DNA of 64,000 nucleotides from Polycyclovorans sp002706265 (GTDB taxonomy: Bacteria; Pseudomonadota; Gammaproteobacteria; Nevskiales; Nevskiaceae): the NCBI GenBank assembly GCA_963973915.1, contig CAXBBM010000001.1, positions 186,001-250,000 on the forward strand. The letters are read 5' to 3'. Shown piece by piece: positions 50,777 to 61,358 of this stretch. Numbering within the stretch: the stretch's first letter is position 1; each line of letters starts with the position of its first letter. The translations under genes were made by a program, and so were the position numbers. The notes beneath the pieces were generated by a model, which saw only the letters and a list, made by a program, of their open reading frames with translations, was not told where the DNA came from and ran no database searches.

Positions 50777-53353
50777 TCACCCCTGCGGGAGTTTCATGGT
50801 GTAGCGGCAGATCGCCGGGCAAACGAAGATCGCGCCCAGCATGTTGGCGAAGAAGGCAAACATCAGCAGCACGCCCATGTCGGCCTGGAACTGCAGGCCC
50901 GACAGCAACCAGGTCGACACCGACCCGGTGAGTACGAGGCCAGTGAAGATGACCGGCTTGCCGGTCATGCGCAGCGTCTCGTAATACGCCTCGGTGAGGC
51001 TCTTGCCCTTGCGCACGAACTCTTCGATGGTCGAGTAGATGTAGATCCCGTAGTCGATCCCAATGCCCACCGCCAGGGCCGCAACCGGCAACGTGGCCAC
51101 CTTCATGCCGATGTCGGTTAGCGCCATCAACCCGTAAATGAGCTGCGACACCACCACCAGCGGCAGCAGGATCGACAGCACGCCCGCCAGGTTGCGGAAC
51201 GAAATGAACAGAAACACCACGATCACCAGATAGACGAACAGCACCACCTGAATTTCCTTGTCCTTCACCACCTCGTTGGTGGCGGCCATGACGCCCACGT
51301 TGGCCGTGGCCAGCGCGAAATTGACCGGGCAGTCGGTGGTCATGTTCTTCCAGGTTTCGACGGCGACAATTTCGTCCTCGCGCAGCGATTGCACCTTTGG
51401 ATCGGCATCGATCTCGGCATCGGTCGCGCCGCCCGCCCGCATCTTGTCGGTGAGGCGCCGCAGCTCCAGTCGCAGATTGCCGAACGCGCGGCGTTTGGCG
51501 GTGCGGGCTTCGCAATCGGCGGCGTTGGCCTCGGGGTGATCTTCGTAATACTCGGCCGCGTTGCGGGCGTTGAAGTCCTTCACCGCGTCGGTGGCGCGCG
51601 TGATGGTCGTGGCCTTGTGGTCGGCCATGAACAGGAACACCGCCATTGCCGAGCAATCGGGGTTCAACAGTCCCGAGCTGGTGGGAATCGGCGTGATGGC
51701 CTGCACCATCACGTACTGGTTGCGCGGCAGAATGTGATGCTTGGGCGAGGCCTCATTGAACGCCGCCGTGACCTGCTTTGCCGCCCACGGCAACGACACG
51801 TAAGACTGCACGCCCTCGACGTTCTGCAGGGTCCAGGCGAATCGGTCGATCTGCGACATCACGTCGTGACGGATGCACGCATCGGGTGAGGTCTCGGCGA
51901 TCACCTTGAGAATGTCGGTGCCGATGGCGAAATTATCGACCACCGCTGCGGTGTCCTGGTTGTAGCGTGAGTCGGGCCGCAGTTCGGGTACGCCGGCCTG
52001 AGCGTCACCGTAGATCATGTCCTTGCCTTTCCACGACGCCCAGCCAAAGGCTGATGCAGCCAGCAGAATGACGATCGCCGCCGGCAGCGGCCGGGTCACC
52101 ACGGTCATCGCCCGGAAAACGGGATTGAGCACGGCCTCACGGGCCCCCTGCTTCTGCAGGAAGGCATCGACGTCGCTGACCGAGATGTAGGTCAGCCAGA
52201 TCGGCATCAAGATCTTGTTGGTGATGATGATTGCGACCATGCCGTAAGTGGCGTTGATCGCCATCTCGCGGATCACGTCGATGGGGATCAGCGCAATGGT
52301 CAGGAAACCGGCGGCGTCGGTGATGAGCGCGGTCGTGCCGGGAATGGCCAGACGCCGGAAGGTTTCCAGCGAGGCGTCATGGCTGTTCTTGCCGGTGGCA
52401 AGCTCTGACACCCAGCTGCTGGTGTACTGCACACCGTGCGAGACCGACACCGACAGGATGAGAAACGGCACCAGAATCGCGAAGGGGTCCAGCCCGAAGC
52501 CGGTCAGCGTGAGCAGGCCGAATTCCCAGATCACCGCCACGAATGAGCACACCAACGGCAGCCACGACAGCTTGAAACTGCCGAGGTAGACAATCAGCAG
52601 AATGAACGTCAGCGCCAGCGCGACGAAGAAGAAGAGGACCACCTCCATCGCCGCATCAGTGACATCGCCGATGACCTTGGCGAAGCCGAGGATATGCACC
52701 TCGATCTCGTCATCCTCGAACTGGCGGATGGTCTCTTCGAGCTGCTGCGCCACCGCGCGGTAATCAAGTTTTTCGCCGGTCACCGGATCGGTTTCCAGCA
52801 GCTCGGCAAAAATCATCGCGCCGCGCTGGTCCACCGTCGTGTAGCGACCGATGATGCCGGCCTTGCCGACGTTCTCGCGAATGATGTCGAAGTATTCCTG
52901 GGTCGGCTGATACTCGGCCGGGATGACATTGCCGCCCCTGAATCCGCCTTCGACCACCTCGATGAACCGCACGTCGGGCGTGAACAACGACGACACCCGC
53001 GAACGGTCCACGCCCGGCAGGAAAAACACTTCGTCGGTGGCGGCCTTGAGCTTGTCGAGAAATTTCTCGTTGTAGATGTTGCCGTCTTTCTGGATCAGCG
53101 CCACAAGCACGGTATTGGCGCCGCCGAACTCCGCCTCGTAGTGCTTGTAGATCTCCATGTACGGGTGATCCAGCGGAATCGACTTGTCGAATCCGGCATC
53201 GACCCGGGTGCCCGAGGCGAACCAGGCAAACATCAAGGTCAACGCCACGAGGATGACGAGATTGATCTTGCGCGGCCCGTAGATCAGGGGCTCGACGACC
53301 TTGAGGATCTTGTCTTGAAGGCTGCCGGCTTCAACGGTCGATGGCGCTGCCAT
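50777..53353 (-). CDS. RND/MMPL-family transporter
   Basis: 858 residues, with one membrane helix near 30-50 and two blocks of five to six helices (about 225-400 and 655-850) separated by periplasmic domains. The segments FGLDPFAILVPFLILSVSVSHGVQYTSSW (cut around 285-313) and ALAVGIGIDYGIYIYSTIEE (about 780) are RND core motifs with the buried Asp. The layout resembles SSD/MMPL-type lipid or hopanoid exporters more than AcrB (about 1040 residues). The partner gene 27 bp upstream encodes a YCF48-like propeller, a pairing I know from several proteobacterial lipid or hydrocarbon loci. Substrate unknown. Confidence 0.9.
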   Translation of the reverse strand: MAAPSTVEAGSLQDKILKVVEPLIYGPRKINLVILVALTLMFAWFASGTRVDAGFDKSIPLDHPYMEIYKHYEAEFGGANTVLVALIQKDGNIYNEKFLDKLKAATDEVFFLPGVDRSRVSSLFTPDVRFIEVVEGGFRGGNVIPAEYQPTQEYFDIIRENVGKAGIIGRYTTVDQRGAMIFAELLETDPVTGEKLDYRAVAQQLEETIRQFEDDEIEVHILGFAKVIGDVTDAAMEVVLFFFVALALTFILLIVYLGSFKLSWLPLVCSFVAVIWEFGLLTLTGFGLDPFAILVPFLILSVSVSHGVQYTSSWVSELATGKNSHDASLETFRRLAIPGTTALITDAAGFLTIALIPIDVIREMAINATYGMVAIIITNKILMPIWLTYISVSDVDAFLQKQGAREAVLNPVFRAMTVVTRPLPAAIVILLAASAFGWASWKGKDMIYGDAQAGVPELRPDSRYNQDTAAVVDNFAIGTDILKVIAETSPDACIRHDVMSQIDRFAWTLQNVEGVQSYVSLPWAAKQVTAAFNEASPKHHILPRNQYVMVQAITPIPTSSGLLNPDCSAMAVFLFMADHKATTITRATDAVKDFNARNAAEYYEDHPEANAADCEARTAKRRAFGNLRLELRRLTDKMRAGGATDAEIDADPKVQSLREDEIVAVETWKNMTTDCPVNFALATANVGVMAATNEVVKDKEIQVVLFVYLVIVVFLFISFRNLAGVLSILLPLVVVSQLIYGLMALTDIGMKVATLPVAALAVGIGIDYGIYIYSTIEEFVRKGKSLTEAYYETLRMTGKPVIFTGLVLTGSVSTWLLSGLQFQADMGVLLMFAFFANMLGAIFVCPAICRYTMKLPQG

Positions 53354-53380
53354 GGCTCCGCTCCTAAAGGGTTCGTTGGA

Positions 53381-54370
53381 TCAACGTTCGGACAGCGTCA
53401 GCGGCGCACGTTGCACGCCGGACTCGCCAACGGCAAGCAGGCCGTCGCCAAACCCGATGACCGCCGACAGCGGCGTGCCACGCGCCGATCGAAAATGCTG
53501 GATCTGCCGGCCCTCAACGAGGGTGACCACGCCATTGAGCCCGACCATCACCGTGCGGCCATCGTCGAGGCGGGCGCTGCCGAACATGGTCGCCACATTG
53601 TCATTCTCGATCGGCTGCCAGGCGTCTGCGCCGCGCTGATTGAGCGGGTCACGGTTGGTGTAAAGCGTGCCGCGCAGGCCGTGGATCATGACGCCGGGTC
53701 CGCCGGTGCCCACCGCCCCGAAAAACGAGCTTTCGTAGGGCGACTCCAGGCGAATCCAGGTCTTGCCTTTATCTGGGGAGATGGCCAACAGGCCCATCTC
53801 GCCGGCAACGAACAGGCTGCCGTCGTCGAGTCGGGTAATGCTGTTGAGGTGGAATTCGTCTTCCAGCACCTCGGGGGCGTCCACCTGGGTCCAGGTGGCA
53901 CCGCCATCATCGGTGCGGCGCATCATGCCGTACGACCCGACCACAATCGCGCTGTCGGCGTCGAGCACCAGCAGATCAAGAAACGGCCGCTGCAGCTCGG
54001 GCTCGAAATTCTGTAACGACCAGGTCGCCCCGCCGTCTACCGTGCGCAGAATGACCGCGTCGTGGCCCACCGCCCAACCGGCCTCGCCACCTTTGGCGAA
54101 TTGCACGGCCGTCAGCGCCGAGCGCACCGGCGCTTCAACCTGCGCCCAGAGATTCCCGTCAGCCGAGACCAGAATGTGTCCGCGGTCACCCACCGCCACC
54201 AGGCGCCGGCCGGTGTTGATGACATCCAGCAGCAGCGACTGCGGCGCCAGGGGCTGAATCTCGGCCGGACGCGGTCGAATCGGGGCGGCGCCTTCGTCCT
54301 GCGCCATCGCCGGAGGCGCTGCCCAGCTGGCGGCGAATGCCACCATCAGCCATCGGATTCGACGTTTCAT
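53381..54370 (-). CDS. YCF48/BNR-like beta-propeller protein, exported
   Basis: 329 residues from ATG 54370 (MKRRIRWLMVAFAASWAAPP), a Sec signal ending near AMAQ. Repeated propeller units contain the BNR-type pattern: HILVSADGNLW, AVILRTVDGGATWS, GMMRRTDDGGATWTQ, LLAISPDKGKTWIRL. These are photosystem-assembly YCF48-like or sialidase-like repeats, but no catalytic residues are evident. It is in an operon with the RND transporter and may be its periplasmic accessory. Confidence 0.88.
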   Translation of the reverse strand: MKRRIRWLMVAFAASWAAPPAMAQDEGAAPIRPRPAEIQPLAPQSLLLDVINTGRRLVAVGDRGHILVSADGNLWAQVEAPVRSALTAVQFAKGGEAGWAVGHDAVILRTVDGGATWSLQNFEPELQRPFLDLLVLDADSAIVVGSYGMMRRTDDGGATWTQVDAPEVLEDEFHLNSITRLDDGSLFVAGEMGLLAISPDKGKTWIRLESPYESSFFGAVGTGGPGVMIHGLRGTLYTNRDPLNQRGADAWQPIENDNVATMFGSARLDDGRTVMVGLNGVVTLVEGRQIQHFRSARGTPLSAVIGFGDGLLAVGESGVQRAPLTLSER

Positions 54371-54572
54371 CACGTTCCTCCCCGCTAGATGAGGCGGTGG
54401 TTCCGCCCTGGTCTTGATCTCGACACCGTCCGCGCGGACCGCGCAGCAGCGCCTCAGTGTAGGCATGGCGCGCGCCGAATTGCTTGACCGTGGCGACAGG
54501 CGGCGACTCGAACCCGCTCAGGGGCGGTTACCGGCGCAAAAGGCCCGCCGCGCCACCGAGCGGCAGCCGCGG

Positions 54573-55319
54573 TCAAGGCACTGCAGTGCGCCAGATCAGG
54601 CTCGCCATTCGTCCGCACCGCCCCTCGCGTCGAAATGAGAACCAGCGCGATGCGTCGTTCACCGTGCAGGCCCCGCTGTCGCAGATGTGGGGGATCCCCA
54701 GACCCGTCAATCGCTGCCGCGCCAGCTCGGCCAGATCGGCCAGGTGATGCCCGGCGCGCCACGAGGGCTTGAACGCCGCCGCGGCGCCAGCATCGGCCGC
54801 GACAAACGCGGCGCGCACCTCGGGCCCTACTTCAAAGGCCGAGGGGCCGATGCGCGGGCCCAGCCAAGCGCTGAGCCTCTGGGGTGGCAGCGGCAATTGC
54901 GAAACGGTCGCTTCGAGTACGCCGGCCACCAGCCCCCGCCAACCGGCGTGGACGGCCGCGACCACGGTGCCGTCATCGCTCCAGAACAGCACCGGCAAAC
55001 AGTCTGCCGTCATCACCGCGCAGGCAACGCCATCGTGCGTCGTCCACAGCGCGTCGGCTTCAACACGGGCGGAAGCGGGTGCCTTCACGACCTGGGTTCC
55101 GTGCACCTGGGCCAGCCACTGGATCTGCTGTATGCCGGACTGCGCCGACTGCAGCCGGGCACGGTTGCGCGCGACAGCGTCGGCAGGGGCGCCCACATGG
55201 GTCGCCAGGTTGAAGCCCCAGCCGTCACCGCCCCGCAAGGTCTGGCACAGGTGTACGCCGGGCGGCAATGCCAGCGGCGGATGCCAGAACAATTCTGGCA
55301 ACACCTGCGGCTCACTCAT
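54573..55319 (-). CDS. pgeF: Purine nucleoside phosphorylase/laccase-domain protein (YfiH)
   Basis: 248 residues from ATG 55319, overlapping rluD by 8 bp. Zinc-binding residues are in LAQVHGTQVV (His, about 73), MTADCLPVLFW (Cys, about 108) and AVHAGWRGLVAGV (His, about 125), the signature of DUF152/laccase-domain proteins. E. coli YfiH (PgeF) edits misincorporated serine in peptidoglycan precursors; others act on purine nucleosides. The rluD-pgeF pair is conserved in gammaproteobacteria. Confidence 0.94.
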   Translation of the reverse strand: MSEPQVLPELFWHPPLALPPGVHLCQTLRGGDGWGFNLATHVGAPADAVARNRARLQSAQSGIQQIQWLAQVHGTQVVKAPASARVEADALWTTHDGVACAVMTADCLPVLFWSDDGTVVAAVHAGWRGLVAGVLEATVSQLPLPPQRLSAWLGPRIGPSAFEVGPEVRAAFVAADAGAAAAFKPSWRAGHHLADLAELARQRLTGLGIPHICDSGACTVNDASRWFSFRREGRCGRMASLIWRTAVP

Positions 55320-56307
55320 CCCGGGGATCGAGCTCGACCAAGGCTGCCAGCAACCCTTGCATGTCTGCGGGCGGCGGGCGGCTCCAGACCACATCCTGGT
55401 CCGAACGCGGATGAACGAAGCCCAGCGTTCGAGCGTGCAGCGCCTGTCGATCGAACGCCGCCAGACGGTCGCGCAAGGCCTCGTCCAGCCCTCCACCGCG
55501 GACCCGGTGGGCGCCGTAGGTCAAGTCTCCCACCAGCGGATGCCGGATGTGCGCGAAGTGCACGCGAATCTGGTGGGTGCGTCCGGTCTCCAGCTGCACG
55601 CGCACGTGACTGTGATGCCCGAAGTGCTGCTCAACGCGGTAGTGCGTCACCGCCTCGCGACCGCCCCGCGGCACCACCGCCATTTTGGTGCGTTCACGCG
55701 GGTGGCGGCCAATCGGCGCATCGATGGTGCCGCCGGCGATCAGCGGCCCCTGGGTGATGGCGTCGTACTCCCGCTGCACGCTGCGCGCGGCCAGCTGGTC
55801 CACCAGCGACGCGTGCGCCTCAAGCGTGAGGGCAACCATCAACAGGCCGCTGGTGTCCTTGTCGAGCCGGTGCACGATGCCGGCACGCGGAATCGCGTTG
55901 GTCTGGGGAAAGTGATGCAGCAGCGCATTCTGCAGCGTGCCATCACGCTGACCGGCGCCCGGATGGACGGTCAGTCCGGGCGGTTTGTAGATCACCGCCA
56001 CGTCCGCATCGGCGTGCACGATCTCCAACGGCAGGTCTTGCGGTGATACCCGGTGATCGGGCAGTGGCACGGCATCGAGTTCGATCACGCCGCCCTCGGC
56101 CACCGGTTCGCGTGAGCGCGTCAACACCGCGCCATCCACCTTCACCCGGCCCTCGCCGATCCACTGCTGCAACCGCGCACGCGAGTACTGATCGAACAAT
56201 TTGGCGCAGACCACATCCAGTCGCAGTCCGGCGTATTCGGCCGTGACCTCGGCGCTGAGTGCGTCATCGTCGGCATCGACGGTCACTTCGGGGTCAGGCG
56301 TGGTCAT
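55312..56307 (-). CDS. rluD: 23S rRNA pseudouridine synthase RluD
   Basis: 331 residues (E. coli 326). S4-like RNA-binding domain about 25-85 (LRLDVVCAKLFDQYSRARLQ), then RsuA/RluA catalytic domain with the Asp in AGIVHRLDKDTSGLLM (about 148), VIYKPPGLTVHPG and ETGRTHQIRVHFAHIRHPLVGD. Modifies U1911, U1915 and U1917 in helix 69. Divergent from bamD, 39 bp between starts, as in many gammaproteobacteria. Confidence 0.96.
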   Translation of the reverse strand: MTTPDPEVTVDADDDALSAEVTAEYAGLRLDVVCAKLFDQYSRARLQQWIGEGRVKVDGAVLTRSREPVAEGGVIELDAVPLPDHRVSPQDLPLEIVHADADVAVIYKPPGLTVHPGAGQRDGTLQNALLHHFPQTNAIPRAGIVHRLDKDTSGLLMVALTLEAHASLVDQLAARSVQREYDAITQGPLIAGGTIDAPIGRHPRERTKMAVVPRGGREAVTHYRVEQHFGHHSHVRVQLETGRTHQIRVHFAHIRHPLVGDLTYGAHRVRGGGLDEALRDRLAAFDRQALHARTLGFVHPRSDQDVVWSRPPPADMQGLLAALVELDPRDE

Positions 56308-56346
56308 TGGCTATACTTGTCGATCGACCGCGGCTGCTCACACCAG

Positions 56347-57285
56347 ATGGCTTCCATGACTTCCTGCCTGCAACGCTTAATAGTGATTTCAACGCTCATC
56401 CTGATGAGTGCCTGTGCTTCGACGCCAGATGACCAAGACGATCCGGTCCTCCTGCCGTCCAACCCGATCGGCGGCTTGGGGGAACAGACGCTGAGCGAAC
56501 GCGAACAGCGGCTGTCGGTCGATCAATTGTATCGGGCTGCACGCCGGGCGCTCGATAATGGCGATTTCAACACCGCGCTGGCGCGCTACGAACGTCTGAT
56601 CGGGGAGTTCCCGTTCTCAGCCTATTCCACCCAGGCGGCGCTGGAGCAGATTTACGCCCTGTATCGCAGCTTCAACCCGGACACGGCCATCGCGGCGGCT
56701 GATCGCTTCGTGCGCGACCATCCGCGCCATCCCGCCAACGACTACGTGCAATACCTGCGCGGGCTGATCAACGAAGGTCGCGGAGAAGGTTTTTTGACCA
56801 GCCTTGGCTACGACAGCACCCAGGACGACGTCGGCTTTGCGCGGCGCGCCTTCGACGATTACGCCGTGCTCATTCAGCGTTATCCCGACAGCATCTACAA
56901 CGGTGATGCCCGCCAGCGGATGATCGCCTTGCGCAACCGCATCGCGGCCCATGAGATGCACGCACTGCGCTTCTACATGGAACGCAACGCCTACCTCGCC
57001 GCCGCGAAACGCGCCGAACACATTGTCGCCACCTACCCCGGCACCCCTGCCGTGCCCGAGGCACTGGCCTTGATGGAACGCGCCCAGCGCACCTTGGGAC
57101 TGACCGACCAGGCCATCGCGACCGAGCGCCTGCTGCGGGGCAACAATCTGCCGACCGCTGCCGACCTCGGTGAGGCCCAGGTCGAGCAAGGCTGGTTCGC
57201 ACGGGTCGGCACCCGCATTGGCAGCTGGTTCGGCTTGAGCGATGGCGATGCAGAGACCGATTCAGTCGGTGGCGAGACCAGCTGA
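56347..57285 (+). CDS. bamD: Outer-membrane assembly lipoprotein BamD
   Basis: 312 residues from ATG 56347; an ATG at 56356 is possible and a TTG at 56317 is unlikely because a TATACT box lies on it (56312-56317). Lipobox LMSAC gives lipidated Cys23. Five TPR-like repeats follow, e.g. QLYRAARRALDNGDFNTALARYERLI split, FPFSAYSTQAALEQIYALYR and RYPDSIYNGDARQRMIALRNRI. BamD is the essential partner of BamA. The C-terminus is about 60 residues longer than E. coli BamD (245), with an acidic end. Confidence 0.95.
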   Translation: MASMTSCLQRLIVISTLILMSACASTPDDQDDPVLLPSNPIGGLGEQTLSEREQRLSVDQLYRAARRALDNGDFNTALARYERLIGEFPFSAYSTQAALEQIYALYRSFNPDTAIAAADRFVRDHPRHPANDYVQYLRGLINEGRGEGFLTSLGYDSTQDDVGFARRAFDDYAVLIQRYPDSIYNGDARQRMIALRNRIAAHEMHALRFYMERNAYLAAAKRAEHIVATYPGTPAVPEALALMERAQRTLGLTDQAIATERLLRGNNLPTAADLGEAQVEQGWFARVGTRIGSWFGLSDGDAETDSVGGETS

Positions 57286-57335
57286 GCCGCATCGCGCACG
57301 CGTCACTGAAGACGCTTCCCTGCTGGCACCTTCTA

Positions 57336-57354
57336 CTCGGCGGCAGGCGCCGAG
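57336..57354. other. Short perfect hairpin after bamD
   Basis: CTCGGCG-GCAGG-CGCCGAG, 7-bp stem in the 138-bp convergent gap, with no T-run. Weak transcription-end candidate only. Confidence 0.35.
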
Positions 57355-57423
57355 GCCGCGCGGCTGAGGCTCAGGCGCGCAACGCCGTGATCCCGCACAC
57401 CGGAGTCACGTGCTGACGGGCCC

Positions 57424-58050
57424 TCACTCGGCGGCGGTCAGCGGCGGGGCCTTGGCCCAGACCTTGGCGACCCGCGCATCGCGCCCGCAACTGAACCGGT
57501 AGTACTTGTACCGCAGGCTGTTGCGTTCGGCGTAGTCCTGATGCCCTTCTTCGGCTTTGTAGAACGGGGCGGCCGGTAAAATTTCGGTTGCAACCGGCCC
57601 CGGCAACCACCCGCTGGCCTCCAGGGCGGCCTTGCTCTGCGTCGCGATCTTTTCCTGGGTTGCGTCAAGGGCAAAGATGGCGGGGCGATATTGCGGGCCA
57701 CGGTCGCAGAACTGTCCGCCCCCGTCGGTGGGGTCGATCTTGCGCCAGAACACCTGCAGTAATTCGGCATAACTGAGGTGCTGCGGGTTGAACCGCACCT
57801 CGACGACTTCCAGATGTCCCGTGTTGCCGCTGGACACGTCCTTGTAGTTGGCGGTTTTCGCCGCACCGCCGGCGTAACCCGACACCACAGACGTCACGCC
57901 CGGCAGGTCTTCCAGGTCATGTTCGATGCACCAGAAGCAGCCGCCGGCCAGCACTGCCACGCCCTGTTGTTCCTGAGCCCCAGATTGGGGTGCGCTGCCG
58001 AGCAGCACGACGGCAAGCCACAGCCCCTTAAGTGCATTGGCCGGACTCAT
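57424..58050 (-). CDS. msrA: Peptide-methionine (S)-S-oxide reductase MsrA, exported
   Basis: 208 residues from ATG 58050, which overlaps the msrB stop (ATGA). A Sec signal covers about 1-26 (LKGLWLAVVLLGSAPQSGAQ), unusual for MsrA, which is cytoplasmic in E. coli. Catalytic motif GCFWC at 37-41; SGYAGGAAKTANYKDVSSGN cut to YAGG and GNTGHLEVVEVRF, then FYKAEEGHQDY. A recycling Cys occurs near the C-terminus (RFSCGRDARV). Repairs oxidised Met in periplasmic proteins, by inference from the signal. Confidence 0.94.
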   Translation of the reverse strand: MSPANALKGLWLAVVLLGSAPQSGAQEQQGVAVLAGGCFWCIEHDLEDLPGVTSVVSGYAGGAAKTANYKDVSSGNTGHLEVVEVRFNPQHLSYAELLQVFWRKIDPTDGGGQFCDRGPQYRPAIFALDATQEKIATQSKAALEASGWLPGPVATEILPAAPFYKAEEGHQDYAERNSLRYKYYRFSCGRDARVAKVWAKAPPLTAAE

Positions 58051-58568
58051 GCCTGCCACTCCGGCAATGCCTCGCCCTGGGGCACGAACCGCAGTGCCAC
58101 GCCATTGTTGCAGTAGCGCAGACCCGTCGGCTCCGGGCCGTCCTCGAAGACGTGGCCCTGATGCCCCTTGCAGCGTATGCAGTGGTATTCAGTGCGCGGC
58201 AGCACCAGCTTGAAATCGCGCTGCGTGCCGACACTGCCCGCCATCGGCTGCCAGAAACTGGGCCAACCGGTACCGCTGTCGAACTTGTGGGCCGAGTCGA
58301 ACAGCGGCAGATAGCAGGCCGCACAAATGAACTGACCTTTGCGCTTTTCCCGGTCCAGGGGGCTGGAGCCGGGGCGCTCGGTATCGTGCTCGAACAGCAC
58401 CGCATAGGCCTCTGCCGACAGACGCTTCTTCCACGCGGCGGCGTCCAGATCGTAAGGTGGCTCGGCCCCCTTGGCCACCGGTCCGGCCGCCACGGAACAG
58501 GCCCATGGAAACCCCGCACCGATCACGGTCAGCCCCCCAAGACCGCACAGCACATGACGACGTTGCAT
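58047..58568 (-). CDS. msrB: Peptide-methionine (R)-S-oxide reductase MsrB, exported
   Basis: 173 residues from ATG 58568 with a strong GGAGGG ribosome site. N-terminus MQRRHVLCGLGGLTVIGAGF looks like a twin-arginine or Sec signal. Zinc-type CxxC pairs: FICAACYLPLF (about residue 76) and CIRCKGHQGHVFEDG (about 122); catalytic Cys in GLRYCNNGVALRF (about 145). Stereospecific partner of MsrA; both being exported suggests a periplasmic Met-O repair pair. Confidence 0.95.
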   Translation of the reverse strand: MQRRHVLCGLGGLTVIGAGFPWACSVAAGPVAKGAEPPYDLDAAAWKKRLSAEAYAVLFEHDTERPGSSPLDREKRKGQFICAACYLPLFDSAHKFDSGTGWPSFWQPMAGSVGTQRDFKLVLPRTEYHCIRCKGHQGHVFEDGPEPTGLRYCNNGVALRFVPQGEALPEWQA

Positions 58569-58702
58569 AACCACCCTCCTTGATCCAGTTCGCACTTCAG
58601 ACTCTACGCGGCAACATGCGTTCCGGATGGGGCATGTCCGGTCGTCGCGAAAACAGGTCGCTGCGTCCTGCCAGAAAAACCTGCAACGACCGCCCAAACA
58701 GA

Positions 58703-58730
58703 AAAAGCCACGGCGACTGCCGTGGCTTTT
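58703..58730. terminator. Intrinsic terminator after the CsbD-like gene
   Basis: A 12-bp stem AAAAGCCACGGC/GCCGTGGCTTTT with loop GACT. On the minus strand it continues TTTTTC. Located 20 bp after the gene's stop. Confidence 0.9.
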
Positions 58731-58749
58731 CCGAACCCGCGAGGCGCAC

Positions 58750-59049
58750 TCAGTGCTTGTTGCGCACTTCGTTGACCTTGTCCTTGACGGCTTCAACGCC
58801 CGCCTTGACGTGGTCTTTCACGTCTTCGATCTTTTCCTTGACCTCGCCTTTCAGGCGATCGGCCTTGCCTTCGGCTTCCTGCATCCGGCCCTTCGCCTCC
58901 ATCTCTTCACTGCCGACAAAGTTGCCGACCTTTGCACGAACCGAACCGGCGACTTCCTTGGCATGGCCCTTGGCCTGATCGGCCTTGCCGCTGTTGGCGA
59001 CATCGTCAACGGCGTCTTTGGCTTGATCCTTGGTGGTGTTGGATGACAT
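58750..59049 (-). CDS. CsbD-like stress protein
   Basis: 99 residues, start ATG 59049 with AAGGAGG upstream. Almost entirely Lys/Glu/Asp/Ala with no Cys or Trp, repeating units such as KADQAKGHAKEVAGSVRAKV and KGRMQEAEGKADRLKGEVKE typical of CsbD (general stress) and LEA-like proteins; likely intrinsically helical. Expressed from its own promoter, since it is flanked by a terminator and an inverted repeat upstream at 59101-59116. Confidence 0.88.
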   Translation of the reverse strand: MSSNTTKDQAKDAVDDVANSGKADQAKGHAKEVAGSVRAKVGNFVGSEEMEAKGRMQEAEGKADRLKGEVKEKIEDVKDHVKAGVEAVKDKVNEVRNKH

Positions 59050-59100
59050 GCATACCTCCTTGGCTGGAATCGAAAATGAGGGTTCGCTAACCCTCGATGG

Positions 59101-59116
59101 AAGTTCCTGAGAACTT
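59101..59116 (-). promoter_or_regulatory. Perfect inverted repeat upstream of the CsbD-like gene
   Basis: AAGTTC-CTGA-GAACTT, 52 bp before the start codon; a second 7-bp hairpin GAGGGTT-CGCT-AACCCTC lies at 59078-59095 in the leader. Candidate regulator site; no sigma consensus could be assigned with confidence. Confidence 0.45.
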
Positions 59117-59165
59117 GCGACTACGTATTCTCCAGACAGGGCCTGACGGGCGGCTGAAGCCCGTT

Positions 59166-61211
<2,046 letters not shown>

Positions 61212-61358
61212 GGCGCAGACACCGACAGGCAATCCGATAGGGTGCCACAGGGCCTGAGGTGGCGCGGCTGGGGCAGCCGCCGAGGCGCATGCGCTACCGC
61301 CTGCGCGCGGCGAGCCAGCGGCACCCAGGCCGGACCGACGCCCTCAGAGGCAGGCGGG

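Noticed and set aside
56317..56346. TTG start for bamD ten codons upstream
   Set aside because: The TTG overlaps a TATACT promoter-like hexamer and would spoil the lipoprotein signal; ATG 56347 fits better.
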